From Scrofimicrobium canadense (GTDB taxonomy: Bacteria > Actinomycetota > Actinomycetes > Actinomycetales > Actinomycetaceae), in the NCBI RefSeq assembly GCF_009696615.1, contig NZ_VULO01000002.1, positions 1-64,000 on the forward strand: 64,000 nt of DNA, given 5' to 3'. The notes beneath the pieces were generated by a model. That model ran no database searches and was not told where the DNA came from. It worked only from the letters and a program-made list of their open reading frames with translations. Of this stretch, positions 25,848 through 35,333 are shown in pieces (position 1 is the stretch's first letter; every line of letters starts with the position of its first letter). A program made the position numbers and the translations under genes.

Positions 25848-26859
25848 GATTCGCCCAGCATCCGCTGAAGACATTCGAGTAGCCACATCGGGGGGCAGTG
25901 CACTGCCACTAGAGCAGTCATCGGTGTGGCAGAAGTTTTCCACTGCTGATGGACATCCCCTTGCAGGGCGTTTTATCTGGGAGGAAGACGGCAAAGTTAT
26001 TGCAGTTGCCAGCTTCTATCGTCACTCGTTGCGAGGTTTCCCGTTCTTATGGGCGAAACGTGGACCAGTCTGGCTCAAGGAGGCAACTCCCGAACGCGAA
26101 AAAGAGCTGAGAGACTCGTTGCGAGTGTACTTGCGCAAGAGCGACCCCACAATTGTTTTTGTACGAATGCACGCTACCTACGCTGCCCAGGATATGACTG
26201 ACCCAATGCGCGTGATTGGTTATGATCGCACGGTTGTTATTGATGGTGCGCGAGGCGACCGAGATGCAGCATTGGCGATTATGCCCAAGGACGGTCGGCG
26301 CACGGTCACGCGAGCTCGTAAGAAGATGGAACAAATGGGCGGCACGATCCAACAGGAGTTTCCCTCTAGCACAGAGTTCGCCGAGTACTACAGCATGTTA
26401 GAAGAGACAGCGGCGCGCGATGGGTTCACACCGCATCCTCGGCAGCACTATTGGAACTTCTTAGACTGTCTGGGGGAAAACGCTCGGTTGTACTCCGCCC
26501 GTGTTGACGGTGAGCTTGCGGCCTGGGACCTTGTAGGGGTTAATGGCGCTGAAGGAACCGCATTCTATGGCGCTTCTTCGCAACTCTCACGCCAAGCCCA
26601 GGCGGTCCCGGCTCTCGATTTCGAGATTGCTTGTCTTCTGGGTGAGGAGGGGCTTAGAGGGCTTGACCTCATGGGTATTCACTCACCTCGCACACCAGAG
26701 CTGTTTGCAGTCGGTAAATATAAGAGCAAATTTGCTGCTTCTCCCGAGGATGTTCCAGGACTGTGGGATGTGCCGGTACGAACCTTGCAATATCGCGCGC
26801 TCAAGACCGCATATAAACTTCGCGCATCAGTGAAACGTTCGTCCACTGAGGCTCAATGA
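25840..26859 (+). CDS. FemX/FemAB-family peptidoglycan aminoacyltransferase
   Basis: A 339-residue protein with the double acyltransferase (GNAT-like) fold of the Fem family, which transfers an amino acid from aminoacyl-tRNA to the peptidoglycan stem peptide. Recognisable parts are WQKFSTADG, KRGPVW, the RRTVTRARKKMEQMGGTIQQ stretch, YYSMLEETAARDGF, and the C-terminal ALDFEIACLLGEEGLRGLDL and FAVGKYKSKF blocks. The ATG at 25840 has GGAG five bases upstream, and its frame overlaps the ATP-grasp gene's end, so the two are translationally linked. The amino acid used is unknown. Confidence 0.88.
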   Translation: MLEIRPASAEDIRVATSGGSALPLEQSSVWQKFSTADGHPLAGRFIWEEDGKVIAVASFYRHSLRGFPFLWAKRGPVWLKEATPEREKELRDSLRVYLRKSDPTIVFVRMHATYAAQDMTDPMRVIGYDRTVVIDGARGDRDAALAIMPKDGRRTVTRARKKMEQMGGTIQQEFPSSTEFAEYYSMLEETAARDGFTPHPRQHYWNFLDCLGENARLYSARVDGELAAWDLVGVNGAEGTAFYGASSQLSRQAQAVPALDFEIACLLGEEGLRGLDLMGIHSPRTPELFAVGKYKSKFAASPEDVPGLWDVPVRTLQYRALKTAYKLRASVKRSSTEAQ

Positions 26860-26879
26860 GGGAACTAAGATAGTTGTGG

Positions 26880-26898
26880 ACCTAGCTGTGGGCTAGGT
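26880..26898 (+). other. Hairpin in the thrS leader
   Basis: ACCTAGC and GCTAGGT form a perfect seven-base stem around TGTGG, 22 bases upstream of the thrS start. No T-run follows, so it is not a classical terminator, and no T-box motif is visible. It could influence thrS translation or mRNA stability; this is inference. Confidence 0.4.
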
Positions 26899-26920
26899 AG
26901 AGAATAATAAGGAGCAAAAC

Positions 26921-28930
26921 ATGTCTGTAGTGCACGTGACCATTGACGGAACCCCTCAAGAGGTACCGGCAGGCACTACAGGGACGCAATGGTTCCAGGA
27001 CCGGCGCGACATCGTTGCCATGAAGATTGACGGTGAGCCACGTGATCTCTTCTTTGAAATACCTGATGGCAGTGTTATCGAGTCGATTACGCTTGAAAGC
27101 CCCGATGGTCTGAATATTCTGCGACACAGTGCCGCGCACGTCTTAGCTCAAGCCGTTCAGGAGGTGAACCCGGATGTTGACCTCGGTATTGGGCCCCCGA
27201 TCACGGACGGTTTCTACTATGACTTTGGTGTTGAGCAGCCGTTCACCCCTGAAGATCTGAAGTCTTTAGAAAAAGCAATGGCGAAGATCGTCAAAGAAGG
27301 ACAAACGTTCCGTCGCCGCGTGGTGACCGAAGAAGAAGCGCGTCAAGAACTTGCAGACCAGCCTTACAAACTAGAACTCATCGAAACTAAATCGGGTTCG
27401 TCTGACGATGATGGTTCATCGGTAGAAGTGGGTTCAGGAGAACTCACCATATATGACAATGTTCGTAAGAACGGTGAAGTTGCATGGAAAGACCTCTGTC
27501 GTGGTCCACATTTACCCTCAACCAAGCTGATTGGTAACGGTTTTGGTCTCACTCGCTCGGCAGCAGCCTATTGGCGTGGGTCGGAAAAGAATCCGCAGCT
27601 CCAACGTATTTACGGCACCGCATGGCCCACAAAAGCAGAATTAAAGGAATACCGGGACCGCATCGCAGAAGCTGAGCGTCGCGATCACCGGAAACTGGGG
27701 AATGAACTTGACCTTTTTTCATTCCCTGATGACATTGGATCGGGTTTAGCCGTATTCCACCCCAAGGGTGGTGCGGTGCGTATGGAGATGGAAGACTATC
27801 TTCGTAGACAGCACGCCGCTGGCGGGTATGAATTCGTTTATACCCCTCATATTACAAAAGGCGATCTTTTTGAACGCTCCGGCCACCTGGGCTGGTATAA
27901 AGACGGAATGTTCCCGCCGTTGCAGGTGGATGCGACCTACAATGAAGAAACTGGAGAGATCGAAAAGCCCGGGGCCGATTACTATCTCAAGCCCATGAAC
28001 TGTCCCATGCACTCACTCATTTTTTCGTCTAGGGGACGCTCATACAGGGACCTTCCTTTGAGACTCTTCGAGTTCGGTACCGTGTACCGCTACGAAAAAT
28101 CAGGTGTTGTTCATGGACTTACGAGGGCTCGTGGATTCACTCAGGACGATGCGCATATTTATACGACTCGCGAACAAATGCGGGAAGAAATTGCTTCCGT
28201 TTTGACATTCATTTTGCAGTTGCTGCGCGACTACGGATTAGATGACTTCTATTTGGAGCTTTCAACGAAGAACCCTGAGAAATTTGTGGGTGATGATGAG
28301 CTCTGGACTGAGGCAACCGATACCCTACGTGAGGTTGCCGAAGAATCAGGGTTAGAACTAGTTGATGATCCGGGCGGCGCAGCATTCTATGGTCCGAAGA
28401 TTTCGGTCCAGGCTCGTGATGCGCTAGGACGTACATGGCAGATGTCGACAATCCAACTGGATTTCAACACCCCAGAGCGGCTTGACTTGGAATATACCGA
28501 CCGCGACGGTGAGCGCAAGCGACCAGTGATGATTCACCGGGCACTATTTGGTTCAATAGAGCGATTTTTCGCGGTGCTGGTTGAACATTATGGTGGGGCT
28601 TTCCCTGCGTGGTTGGCCCCGGTACAGGTGCGTTGCATCCCTGTCGCTGATGCTTTTGATGGTTATCTTGATGAGGTTGCCGCACAACTGCGCGCTGCCG
28701 GTGTTCGCGTGGAAGTCGATAAGAGTGATGACCGCTTCGGAAAAAAGATTCGCAACGCATCAAAGGAAAAGGTTCCATTCGTTCTCATTGCCGGAGGGGA
28801 AGACGTGGAAAAGAACGCCGTTTCTTTCCGTTTCCGCGATGGCTCACAGGAAAACGGTGTCCCGAAAGAGGAAGCGATTTCCCGTATCATCGCCCATATC
28901 CAAGCCCGCCGCAATGATGATGAGGTCTAG
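26921..28930 (+). CDS. thrS: Threonyl-tRNA synthetase
   Basis: Charges tRNA-Thr. The 669-residue protein has the N-terminal TGS and editing domains ([14 protein letters not shown] near residue 73), then the class II catalytic core. The core includes the zinc ligand Cys in KPMNCPMH, motif 2 ([14 protein letters not shown]), the [17 protein letters not shown] block, and motif 3 ([13 protein letters not shown]). A C-terminal anticodon-binding domain follows. GGAGCAAAAC precedes the ATG. It opens the run of genes that in mycobacteria is thrS - HIT - pgsA - patA - pimA. Confidence 0.97.
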   Translation: MSVVHVTIDGTPQEVPAGTTGTQWFQDRRDIVAMKIDGEPRDLFFEIPDGSVIESITLESPDGLNILRHSAAHVLAQAVQEVNPDVDLGIGPPITDGFYYDFGVEQPFTPEDLKSLEKAMAKIVKEGQTFRRRVVTEEEARQELADQPYKLELIETKSGSSDDDGSSVEVGSGELTIYDNVRKNGEVAWKDLCRGPHLPSTKLIGNGFGLTRSAAAYWRGSEKNPQLQRIYGTAWPTKAELKEYRDRIAEAERRDHRKLGNELDLFSFPDDIGSGLAVFHPKGGAVRMEMEDYLRRQHAAGGYEFVYTPHITKGDLFERSGHLGWYKDGMFPPLQVDATYNEETGEIEKPGADYYLKPMNCPMHSLIFSSRGRSYRDLPLRLFEFGTVYRYEKSGVVHGLTRARGFTQDDAHIYTTREQMREEIASVLTFILQLLRDYGLDDFYLELSTKNPEKFVGDDELWTEATDTLREVAEESGLELVDDPGGAAFYGPKISVQARDALGRTWQMSTIQLDFNTPERLDLEYTDRDGERKRPVMIHRALFGSIERFFAVLVEHYGGAFPAWLAPVQVRCIPVADAFDGYLDEVAAQLRAAGVRVEVDKSDDRFGKKIRNASKEKVPFVLIAGGEDVEKNAVSFRFRDGSQENGVPKEEAISRIIAHIQARRNDDEV

Positions 28931-28935
28931 AGTCC

Positions 28936-29487
28936 ATGCATGTGGAAGCCTCAGGGGAGTTGCCCGGTGATCCAGATGGCCTAGAACGGCTATGGACTCC
29001 TCACCGGATGGCATATATCGACGGTGAGGAACGTCCATCTGACGACTCAGCCCTGCAATGTCCTTTCTGCGCGGCTCCCGGCAAGACGGATGCTGAGGGG
29101 TTGATCGTGCACCGCGGGACTACTGCTTTCGTTGTGATGAATCTGTTCCCGTATAACTCAGGGCATGTCTTAGTGTGCCCCTATCGCCACGTCGCCGATT
29201 ACACAGATCTAACTGAGGACGAGAGAGTAGAAGTCGGGGCTCTTACTGCACAGACGATGCGTGTGATCCGCGACGTTTTGGTTCCGCAGGGCTTCAATTT
29301 AGGAATGAACCAGGGAAGTGTTGCCGGAGCTGGCATCGCTGCCCACCTTCACCAGCACGTAGTACCTCGCTGGGGTGGGGATGCCAATTTCTTCCCCATC
29401 GTTGCGCAGACGAAGGCGCTTCCGGAGCTCTTGGAGAACACAAGGCAGCGTCTGGCGGCAGCGTTTGGGGGAATCAATGCTGGGTAA
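28936..29487 (+). CDS. HIT-family diadenosine phosphorylase/hydrolase
   Basis: A 183-residue histidine-triad protein. His137-x-His139-x-His141 (HLHQHVVPRWGGD) is the catalytic triad. A zinc-binding pair Cys42/Cys45 (CPFC) precedes it, as in actinobacterial Ap4A phosphorylases. The position directly after thrS and before pgsA matches the mycobacterial homologue studied as an Ap4A phosphorylase. The start is five bases after the thrS stop and the ribosome-binding site is weak, which implies translation coupled to thrS. Confidence 0.92.
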   Translation: MHVEASGELPGDPDGLERLWTPHRMAYIDGEERPSDDSALQCPFCAAPGKTDAEGLIVHRGTTAFVVMNLFPYNSGHVLVCPYRHVADYTDLTEDERVEVGALTAQTMRVIRDVLVPQGFNLGMNQGSVAGAGIAAHLHQHVVPRWGGDANFFPIVAQTKALPELLENTRQRLAAAFGGINAG

Positions 29488-30106
29488 TCACGGTCGCGGC
29501 GTTGCTAAGACGATCTTTACTCCTTTTGCGAAACTGTTGGCAAAGCTGCACGTGACTCCGAATATGGTGACGTTGGCATCATCATTACTTATCGCGATCA
29601 TTTCTGTAACTGTGTTGGCGACTGGTCATCTTTTTTGGGGAGGCATCGTCTTAGGGGTCATTCTCTTCGCTGATTCGGTAGACGGGACATTGGCGCGAAT
29701 GACGGGAGCATCCTCACAATTTGGAGCCTTCCTCGATTCGACCATGGACCGAATTACTGACGGAATCGTCTTCGGATGCCTACTGTGGTGGGCCATCTGG
29801 GGGCTTCCAGATGGTGCCATACGATCCACTTCGATTGCTGCTGGAATCGTATGCATGACGGCGATCGGAGTTGTGCCTTACGTGAGAGCGAAGGCTGAAG
29901 CCGAGGGGGTCGTGGCCAAAATAGGGATTGCTGAACGCACAGACCGACTGGTTATTGCCCTCGTCAGTGCGGGTTTTAGTGAACTTTCATGGTGCCCAGA
30001 TTGGCTCTACGCCGTGGGGTTGGTGTGGGTGGCGTTTGCCTCAACCGTGACTGTCGTACAGAGGATATGGGTGACCTGGACCGGTTTGAAAGAAGCAACT
30101 GAATGA
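29477..30106 (+). CDS. pgsA: Phosphatidylinositol phosphate synthase (CDP-alcohol phosphatidyltransferase)
   Basis: Membrane enzyme that joins CDP-diacylglycerol and inositol phosphate, the first step toward phosphatidylinositol mannosides. The 209-residue protein carries the full CDP-alcohol motif: Asp66, Asp69-Gly70, Ala73-Arg74, Gly83, Asp87 and Asp91 (DSVDGTLAR then GAFLDSTMDR). It has about six hydrophobic segments. The ATG at 29477 overlaps the HIT gene's end by 11 bases, with GGAAT as a modest ribosome-binding site. A longer frame to 29375 lies inside the HIT gene and is rejected. The neighbours patA and pimA confirm the pathway. Confidence 0.93.
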   Translation: MLGNHGRGVAKTIFTPFAKLLAKLHVTPNMVTLASSLLIAIISVTVLATGHLFWGGIVLGVILFADSVDGTLARMTGASSQFGAFLDSTMDRITDGIVFGCLLWWAIWGLPDGAIRSTSIAAGIVCMTAIGVVPYVRAKAEAEGVVAKIGIAERTDRLVIALVSAGFSELSWCPDWLYAVGLVWVAFASTVTVVQRIWVTWTGLKEATE

Positions 30107-31014
30107 ATCGAGAAACACTGTTCCGCTGGGCCTGGATGTTTGCTCCGAAGGTACCGCAGTCGATTCTCATGGGCTTAGCTCATATTGCGGCTGATGCGGT
30201 GAGTTTCGTCAACCCTGGTAGCGTTCGCCAACTGCGACGCAACTACCAGCACCTCTTGAACCGAAAGGTCACCTCTGCTGAAGTACGGGCGGGGGTACGC
30301 TCCTATTTTCGCTGCTATGCTCAACAGTTTTCGCTCCCAGGATGGTCGACAGACTACCTAGTAAAAATGCTTGAGTACCCCAAGGCTCAAGAGCTTCGTG
30401 CGTTGATGAATGATGGTCCAGTTATCCTCGCTCTGACGCATAGCGCGAACTGGGACATTGCCGGAGCGTGGTATGCGCAAGGATATGCCCCGATTATTAC
30501 GGTGGCCGAGAAACTTGAGCCAGAAAGCCTCTTCAAAGATTTCGTGGAATTTCGGGAAAGCCTCGGGATGGAGATTTTAGGTGCAGCACCAGGGGAACAT
30601 ATTTTTGACACTCTTGTTGACCTGACACGTGGAAGAACCGCGCTGGTGCCGTTGCTCGCCGATCGAGATATCACCGGCCGCGGTATTGAGGTGCAACTAG
30701 GTGCGGCACGCGCGCTCGTTGCAGCCGGCCCCGCAGCATTGGCGTTGCGCCTTGATCGCCCCCTTATAGCTGGCCACATGACATATAAGAAAGAAAATGG
30801 TGCGTGGAGAGTTCATGCGCATTTTACAGATCCGATTGAGCCTCCAGAACCCCGCGTGGGTGAGACTCGGGTAGAAGCGTATACGCGAGAATGGGTGAAA
30901 GCTATCGAACCGGCGATGATGGAGGGATTCATTGACTGGCATATGATGCAGAAACTTTTTATTGCAGACCTTGACCCAGAACGCTTGCGTAGAGCTCGAG
31001 AAAGGGCGCAGTAA
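30103..31014 (+). CDS. patA: Phosphatidylinositol mannoside acyltransferase
   Basis: Adds an acyl chain to the mannose of PIM on the inner face of the membrane. The 303-residue protein belongs to the lysophospholipid/LpxL-like acyltransferase family. The catalytic His-x4-Asp is in LTHSANWD (about residues 107-112), and a second block PLLADRDITGRGIEV follows. The N-terminal helix (PKVPQSILMGLAHI) is membrane-associated rather than a signal peptide. It starts four bases inside the pgsA stop and ends on the first base of pimA, so the three are one translational unit. Confidence 0.92.
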   Translation: MNRETLFRWAWMFAPKVPQSILMGLAHIAADAVSFVNPGSVRQLRRNYQHLLNRKVTSAEVRAGVRSYFRCYAQQFSLPGWSTDYLVKMLEYPKAQELRALMNDGPVILALTHSANWDIAGAWYAQGYAPIITVAEKLEPESLFKDFVEFRESLGMEILGAAPGEHIFDTLVDLTRGRTALVPLLADRDITGRGIEVQLGAARALVAAGPAALALRLDRPLIAGHMTYKKENGAWRVHAHFTDPIEPPEPRVGETRVEAYTREWVKAIEPAMMEGFIDWHMMQKLFIADLDPERLRRARERAQ

Positions 31015-32174
31015 TGAAGATTGGATTAGTATGCCCATACTCATTTGAAGCTCCCGGAGGAGTGCAAGCGCATATCCTCGACCTTTCTCAACAACTCATT
31101 TCTAAAGGACACTCGGTGTCGATCTTGGCGCCGGGCTCTTTCGAGGACGCTCCGGAATGGTTTGTTTCTGTGGGCGAGGCGGTACCAGTGCGCTTCAATG
31201 GTTCGGTTGCACGGCTCTCTTTTGGACCCCACATTGGGGTGCGCACCAGAGCTTGGCTGGAGGACGGACACTTCGATGTCGTTCATATTCACGAGCCAGG
31301 CAGTCCTTCCGTTGGCCTCCATGCACTTATGAATGCTGAAGTGCCGATTGTGGCAACGTTTCATGCAGCATTGGACCGTTCATTGTTACGTAAAGCAACC
31401 TCGGGATTAGTGCAGCCGTTTTTTGAGAGAATTTCTGCTCGCATTGCAGTTTCCGAAGAGGCACGTCGAACTCTTATGGAACACCATGATGTTGATGCTG
31501 TGGTCATCCCTAATGGTATTTTTTGTCGACCTTTTGTTACGGCGCAGGCTTCTCCTCAGTGGGGTGGAAGTGCTGAAGCTCCAACTGTCGTATTCTTGGG
31601 CCGACTCGACGAGCCACGTAAAGGACTAGAGGTTTTGGCTGGTGCTATTGGGGATGTTGTAGACCACATTCCAGGCGTGCGGTTTCTTATAGCTGGAAGA
31701 GGCGAAGCGCAAGCATTGGCAGCTGTTCGAGACCAGTACCCTCAAGCCATAGAACTACTAGGCGAAATAAGCGACGCTGAGAAAGCAACACTTTTGTCTT
31801 CGGCCGACGTTTATGTGGCTCCCCACACCGGCGGTGAGTCTTTCGGTATCGTCTTGGTCGAGGCGATGGCAGCGGGTGCTGCAGTGGTTGCCTCAGATAT
31901 TCCTGCTTTCTCCGCAGTTCTCAACGACGGACGATTGGGACGGCTCTTTCGCACGGCAGACAGTTCACATCTGGCTCAGGTGTTGGTCGACGAGCTCAGA
32001 AATCCGAATGAGGAACGCACTCGGCTGGCGCAAGAGGAATCCTGGCGCTATGACTGGAGCACTGTCGCAGAACAAATACTTGCCGTGTACCAGGTTGCTA
32101 CGCGAACGACGGAGCCAGTGGAAACGGGCACGTTGTGGGAAAGACTTAGTGGTCGGCAGCGGGGACATCTGTGA
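31014..32174 (+). CDS. pimA: Phosphatidylinositol alpha-mannosyltransferase (GT4)
   Basis: Transfers mannose from GDP-mannose to phosphatidylinositol. The 386-residue GT4 protein begins MKIGLVCPYSFEAPGGVQAH, has HIHEPGSPS and FHAALDRS in the acceptor domain, and GRLDEPRKGLEVL plus the ESFGIVLVEAMAAG donor-binding block that holds the catalytic Glu pair. Start and order match the mycobacterial locus. It overlaps patA by one base and the next gene by four. Confidence 0.95.
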   Translation: MKIGLVCPYSFEAPGGVQAHILDLSQQLISKGHSVSILAPGSFEDAPEWFVSVGEAVPVRFNGSVARLSFGPHIGVRTRAWLEDGHFDVVHIHEPGSPSVGLHALMNAEVPIVATFHAALDRSLLRKATSGLVQPFFERISARIAVSEEARRTLMEHHDVDAVVIPNGIFCRPFVTAQASPQWGGSAEAPTVVFLGRLDEPRKGLEVLAGAIGDVVDHIPGVRFLIAGRGEAQALAAVRDQYPQAIELLGEISDAEKATLLSSADVYVAPHTGGESFGIVLVEAMAAGAAVVASDIPAFSAVLNDGRLGRLFRTADSSHLAQVLVDELRNPNEERTRLAQEESWRYDWSTVAEQILAVYQVATRTTEPVETGTLWERLSGRQRGHL

Positions 32175-32725
32175 TGGCGTGGTGGATATGGCTACTGTTG
32201 GTACTTTTATTAGCGGCAATTGTCTTTTTTGTTTACTATTTGTGGTCACTTGCTCGAAGGCTTGATCGGTTACATCGGCGAGTACTACAGGGAATGCTTC
32301 GCGTTGACCGTGCTCTTGTGCGCCGCGCATCAGATGCATTACAACTCGCGGATTCAGGATTGCTTCCGCCCGAGGTAGCAGCTGAACTGAGGAGAGCTGC
32401 TAGAGAAGCGTTACTGAGTGCGGAACTAGTCGATGATGGGACGGAACGTTCCATTGATTCCCGCTATGCATGTGAGACACACTTAACTCATGTCATCGGT
32501 CGCATCGTGCCCGAGTTCTCTGGGAAACTGCGCAGCGATCCTTTTGGCAGCCAGCTCCTCGAAGGATTGTCTGCTAGCGGATATCGAGTGCATGTGACCC
32601 GATCATTGGTGAACCAGGATGTCGCACAAGTGCGCGATTTTCGGGCCAGGCCCATTTGCCGAGTATTTCACTTGGCGGGGCGAGCTGCCCTCCCAGACTT
32701 TGTGGAATTTGATGATGAAAACTGA
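32171..32725 (+). CDS. Membrane-anchored protein of the pimA cluster, unknown function
   Basis: A 184-residue protein with one N-terminal membrane helix (about residues 3-25, WWIWLLLVLLLAAIVFFVYY), an adjoining basic segment (ARRLDRLHRR) and a helical cytoplasmic region. In actinobacteria the gene after pimA often encodes such an anchored protein, sometimes described as Nudix-associated. No catalytic motif is seen here. Its GTG overlaps the pimA stop and its own end overlaps the protease gene. Confidence 0.75.
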   Translation: MMAWWIWLLLVLLLAAIVFFVYYLWSLARRLDRLHRRVLQGMLRVDRALVRRASDALQLADSGLLPPEVAAELRRAAREALLSAELVDDGTERSIDSRYACETHLTHVIGRIVPEFSGKLRSDPFGSQLLEGLSASGYRVHVTRSLVNQDVAQVRDFRARPICRVFHLAGRAALPDFVEFDDEN

Positions 32726-33953
32726 AAACCCGAATCCCGGTGAAAAATACCGACTAGGACAACAAGCGCACATGCGCCGAGCTGAAGGTATCAATACTCT
32801 TGGGCCAGCACCCACTGAAGAGGTGCACACACAACGCATCTGGCTGGGATGGGGGATAGTGCAGTGGGTTATCGCTATCTTGGCAATTGCCGCTTTTGCA
32901 GCCATGGTCGTCTTCGCAAGTGGTCCCTCATCCATCGCCACAACTGGGACTCTCGCTCTTGTGGCACTTGTGCCTTTGGTGGGCGTAACACTGGTGCTGA
33001 CATGGATCGATAGGTGGGCACCCCTGTCGTGGGGACATAAGGTAATGGGTCTTTTTCTCGGTGCGGGGCTTGGAGGAGGCGGCGCAATTGTTGTCAATTC
33101 CCTCCTGGGTACCGATTTTCTTCTCTATACAGGTGACCAGAACCTTACCCAGTTCTATTCGGCAGTTTTTGTGGCACCATTCAGTGAGGAAATTTTCAAA
33201 GGACTCGCCGTAGTCTTGGTCATGGTGCTGGCTCAGAATTCTCTTGTTTCTCCTTTGTCGGGCGCGGCATTGGGCGGTCTTGTGGGAGCTGGTTTCGCCT
33301 ACGTCGAAAATATTCTCTATTTTGTTCAAGCCCATGCTCAAGGAAGTGCTGTTCTGGGTCTCACGCTTTTTGCTCGCGGAGTTATGAGTCCATTTATTCA
33401 CCCCATGGCGACCTCATTTACAGGGCTTATGATCGCGTGGGCATTCATATGCCGGCCGAAACTGTGGGGATGGGTTTGGAGAATCTTCGTAGGTTTATGC
33501 GCTGCAATTCTCGTGCACATGCTGTGGAACTATTTGGCTTCAGTGGGGACGGCAAATTGGCTTCTTTTGTACCTCATCATTGAGATGCCACTATTAGCCC
33601 TGTGGCTAGGGGGATTGCTGATATGGGCGGGCAAACAGTCTAAGCGTGTTGCCAGAGGGCTAGAGTCCTATGTTGTCACGGGGTGGGTGCTAGCCTCAGA
33701 AGTGCGAATGGCGACCAATCGCTATGCAGGGCGATACGCTCGAAAATGGGGGAGGCGTATTGGTCCTCCCGCGCCAAAAATGGTACGAAAATTTATACGT
33801 ACAATTCGCAGACTGGGAATGGACCAGGAAGCAATGGCAGCCCATGGAGTCAGGCCATACCTTGTAGAACAAGACAATCGTCTCCTTGCCGACGTTGGAG
33901 CTATCAGGGAGGAATTCGTCCATCTTGAAGCTTTGCGAGGAGCAGCTCAATGA
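32712..33953 (+). CDS. PrsW-family intramembrane metalloprotease
   Basis: A 413-residue polytopic membrane protein of the PrsW group of the CAAX-protease superfamily. Visible motifs are SEEIFKGLAV (the EExxK metal/catalytic site), FAYVENILYF, HPMATSF and VHMLWN, each in or beside a hydrophobic segment, in the usual order. In Bacillus, PrsW starts degradation of an anti-sigma factor; whether this one does so is unknown. No sigma/anti-sigma pair is in the window. The start is the ATG at 32712 or 32715, within the previous gene's last codons. A long basic C-terminal tail follows the membrane part. Confidence 0.88.
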   Translation: MMKTENPNPGEKYRLGQQAHMRRAEGINTLGPAPTEEVHTQRIWLGWGIVQWVIAILAIAAFAAMVVFASGPSSIATTGTLALVALVPLVGVTLVLTWIDRWAPLSWGHKVMGLFLGAGLGGGGAIVVNSLLGTDFLLYTGDQNLTQFYSAVFVAPFSEEIFKGLAVVLVMVLAQNSLVSPLSGAALGGLVGAGFAYVENILYFVQAHAQGSAVLGLTLFARGVMSPFIHPMATSFTGLMIAWAFICRPKLWGWVWRIFVGLCAAILVHMLWNYLASVGTANWLLLYLIIEMPLLALWLGGLLIWAGKQSKRVARGLESYVVTGWVLASEVRMATNRYAGRYARKWGRRIGPPAPKMVRKFIRTIRRLGMDQEAMAAHGVRPYLVEQDNRLLADVGAIREEFVHLEALRGAAQ

Positions 33954-34483
33954 CCACATTGGGTTCAGACTGGGTGCCAGACGACGATGGCATTCCCCAC
34001 CGACAGGCCGCACGGATGGTAGTCTTTGCGGCCGATGGCCGGTTGCTGCTGCTCCATGGACGCGACGGACACGATCCAGACCACCAGTGGTGGTTCACAG
34101 TCGGAGGAGGGCTGGAACCAGGCGAAGAACCTCGCCAGGCTGCTGTGCGGGAACTGTATGAAGAAACTGGTATCCAAGTTTCCACCCAGGATTTGATTGG
34201 CCCAGTATTGTCGCGCTCAGCACAATTTCATTTTATGAACGTGACCGCGCGGCAAGATGAGTTGTTCTATTTAGCATTTCTACAAGGAAATCCTCAAAAT
34301 ATTGCTAAGGAGCATCGCACCGAGCTCGAAGGAGAAGTTCTTACGGGTGAACGGTGGGTTACTCAATCGGAACTAGAAGATCTTGCAGCATCCGAAACCG
34401 TGTATCCGCATGGGCTGGCTCAAATGGTATCTCACTGGCGTTCCGGTTGGGACGGAGTATGTAGACACGTTATCGAACGTTAG
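33950..34483 (+). CDS. Nudix hydrolase
   Basis: A 177-residue Nudix protein that hydrolyses a nucleoside diphosphate linked to another moiety. The Nudix box is intact: G-x5-E-x7-R-E-L-x-E-E-T-G-I at about residues 45-67 (GGLEPGEEPRQAAVRELYEE). The ATGA overlap with the PrsW gene indicates coupled translation. Its place near the pimA operon agrees with Nudix genes found in this neighbourhood in relatives. The substrate cannot be predicted. Confidence 0.9.
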   Translation: MTTLGSDWVPDDDGIPHRQAARMVVFAADGRLLLLHGRDGHDPDHQWWFTVGGGLEPGEEPRQAAVRELYEETGIQVSTQDLIGPVLSRSAQFHFMNVTARQDELFYLAFLQGNPQNIAKEHRTELEGEVLTGERWVTQSELEDLAASETVYPHGLAQMVSHWRSGWDGVCRHVIER

Positions 34484-34571
34484 CCTCGCCGTCTGATCTG
34501 GAGCGGCCCTCACGTGGGCTCAGGCCACTGGTAGAATCCCTATGTATTTGATCTGAGTTTGGAGAACATTG

Positions 34572-35330
34572 ATGGCGGGACATTCGAAGTGGGCGACAAC
34601 GAAGCATAAGAAGGCTGCACTGGACGCGAAGCGAGGAAAACTCTTTGCGCGCCTCGTCAAGAATATTGAGGTTGCTGCGCGAACGGGTGGAGGGGATCCC
34701 GCGGGAAACCCCACTCTCTTTGATGCGATTCAGAAGGCGAAAAAGAATTCAGTCCCCGCTGACAATATTGATCGCGCCGTCAAACGAGGTTCTGGTGAAC
34801 TGGCAGGTGCTGCCGACTACCAGACTGTCATGTATGAAGGCTACGGACCAAGTGGTGTGGCGTTCTTGGTGGAATGTCTTACCGATAACCGCAACCGGGC
34901 TGCATCGGACGTTCGTTTGGCACTGTCGCGCAACGGTGGATCTTTGGCGGATCCTGGATCAGTGTCCTATCTCTTTGCTCGCCGCGGCATCATTGAGGTA
35001 CCTGCCGAAGGTAATGACGAAGAAAGCCTGGTGGAAGCGGTCCTTGAAGCGGGTGCTGAAGAAGTCGAACAAATGGATGATGTTTTCATCATCAGTTGTG
35101 AGCCAGGAGATATTGTTGCCGTTCGAACAGCACTCCAGGACGCTGGAATCGACTACAACTCGGCGGAAGCAGAATTCCAAGCATCTACAGAGGTAGAACT
35201 CGATGCAGAAGCGGCACGTAAAGTGTTGCGACTAGTCGACGCACTGGAAGACTCCGATGATGTGCAAAATGTCTATTCCAACATGACTTTGTCTGAAGCT
35301 GCCAAAGCGGAGTTCGAGAGCGAGGAATAA
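34572..35330 (+). CDS. yebC: YebC/PmpR-family protein
   Basis: A 252-residue member of the YebC family, opening [20 protein letters not shown], with the internal [20 protein letters not shown] and ending in the acidic tail. Family members have been described as transcriptional regulators and, more recently, as helpers of translation through proline-rich stretches. A strong extended -10 (TGGTAGAAT, 34529-34537) precedes it, and TTTGGAGAAC is the ribosome-binding site. The TTG at 34569 next to the ATG is not used as start here. It is the first gene of the ruvCAB run. Confidence 0.95.
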   Translation: MAGHSKWATTKHKKAALDAKRGKLFARLVKNIEVAARTGGGDPAGNPTLFDAIQKAKKNSVPADNIDRAVKRGSGELAGAADYQTVMYEGYGPSGVAFLVECLTDNRNRAASDVRLALSRNGGSLADPGSVSYLFARRGIIEVPAEGNDEESLVEAVLEAGAEEVEQMDDVFIISCEPGDIVAVRTALQDAGIDYNSAEAEFQASTEVELDAEAARKVLRLVDALEDSDDVQNVYSNMTLSEAAKAEFESEE

Positions 35331-35333
35331 GCC

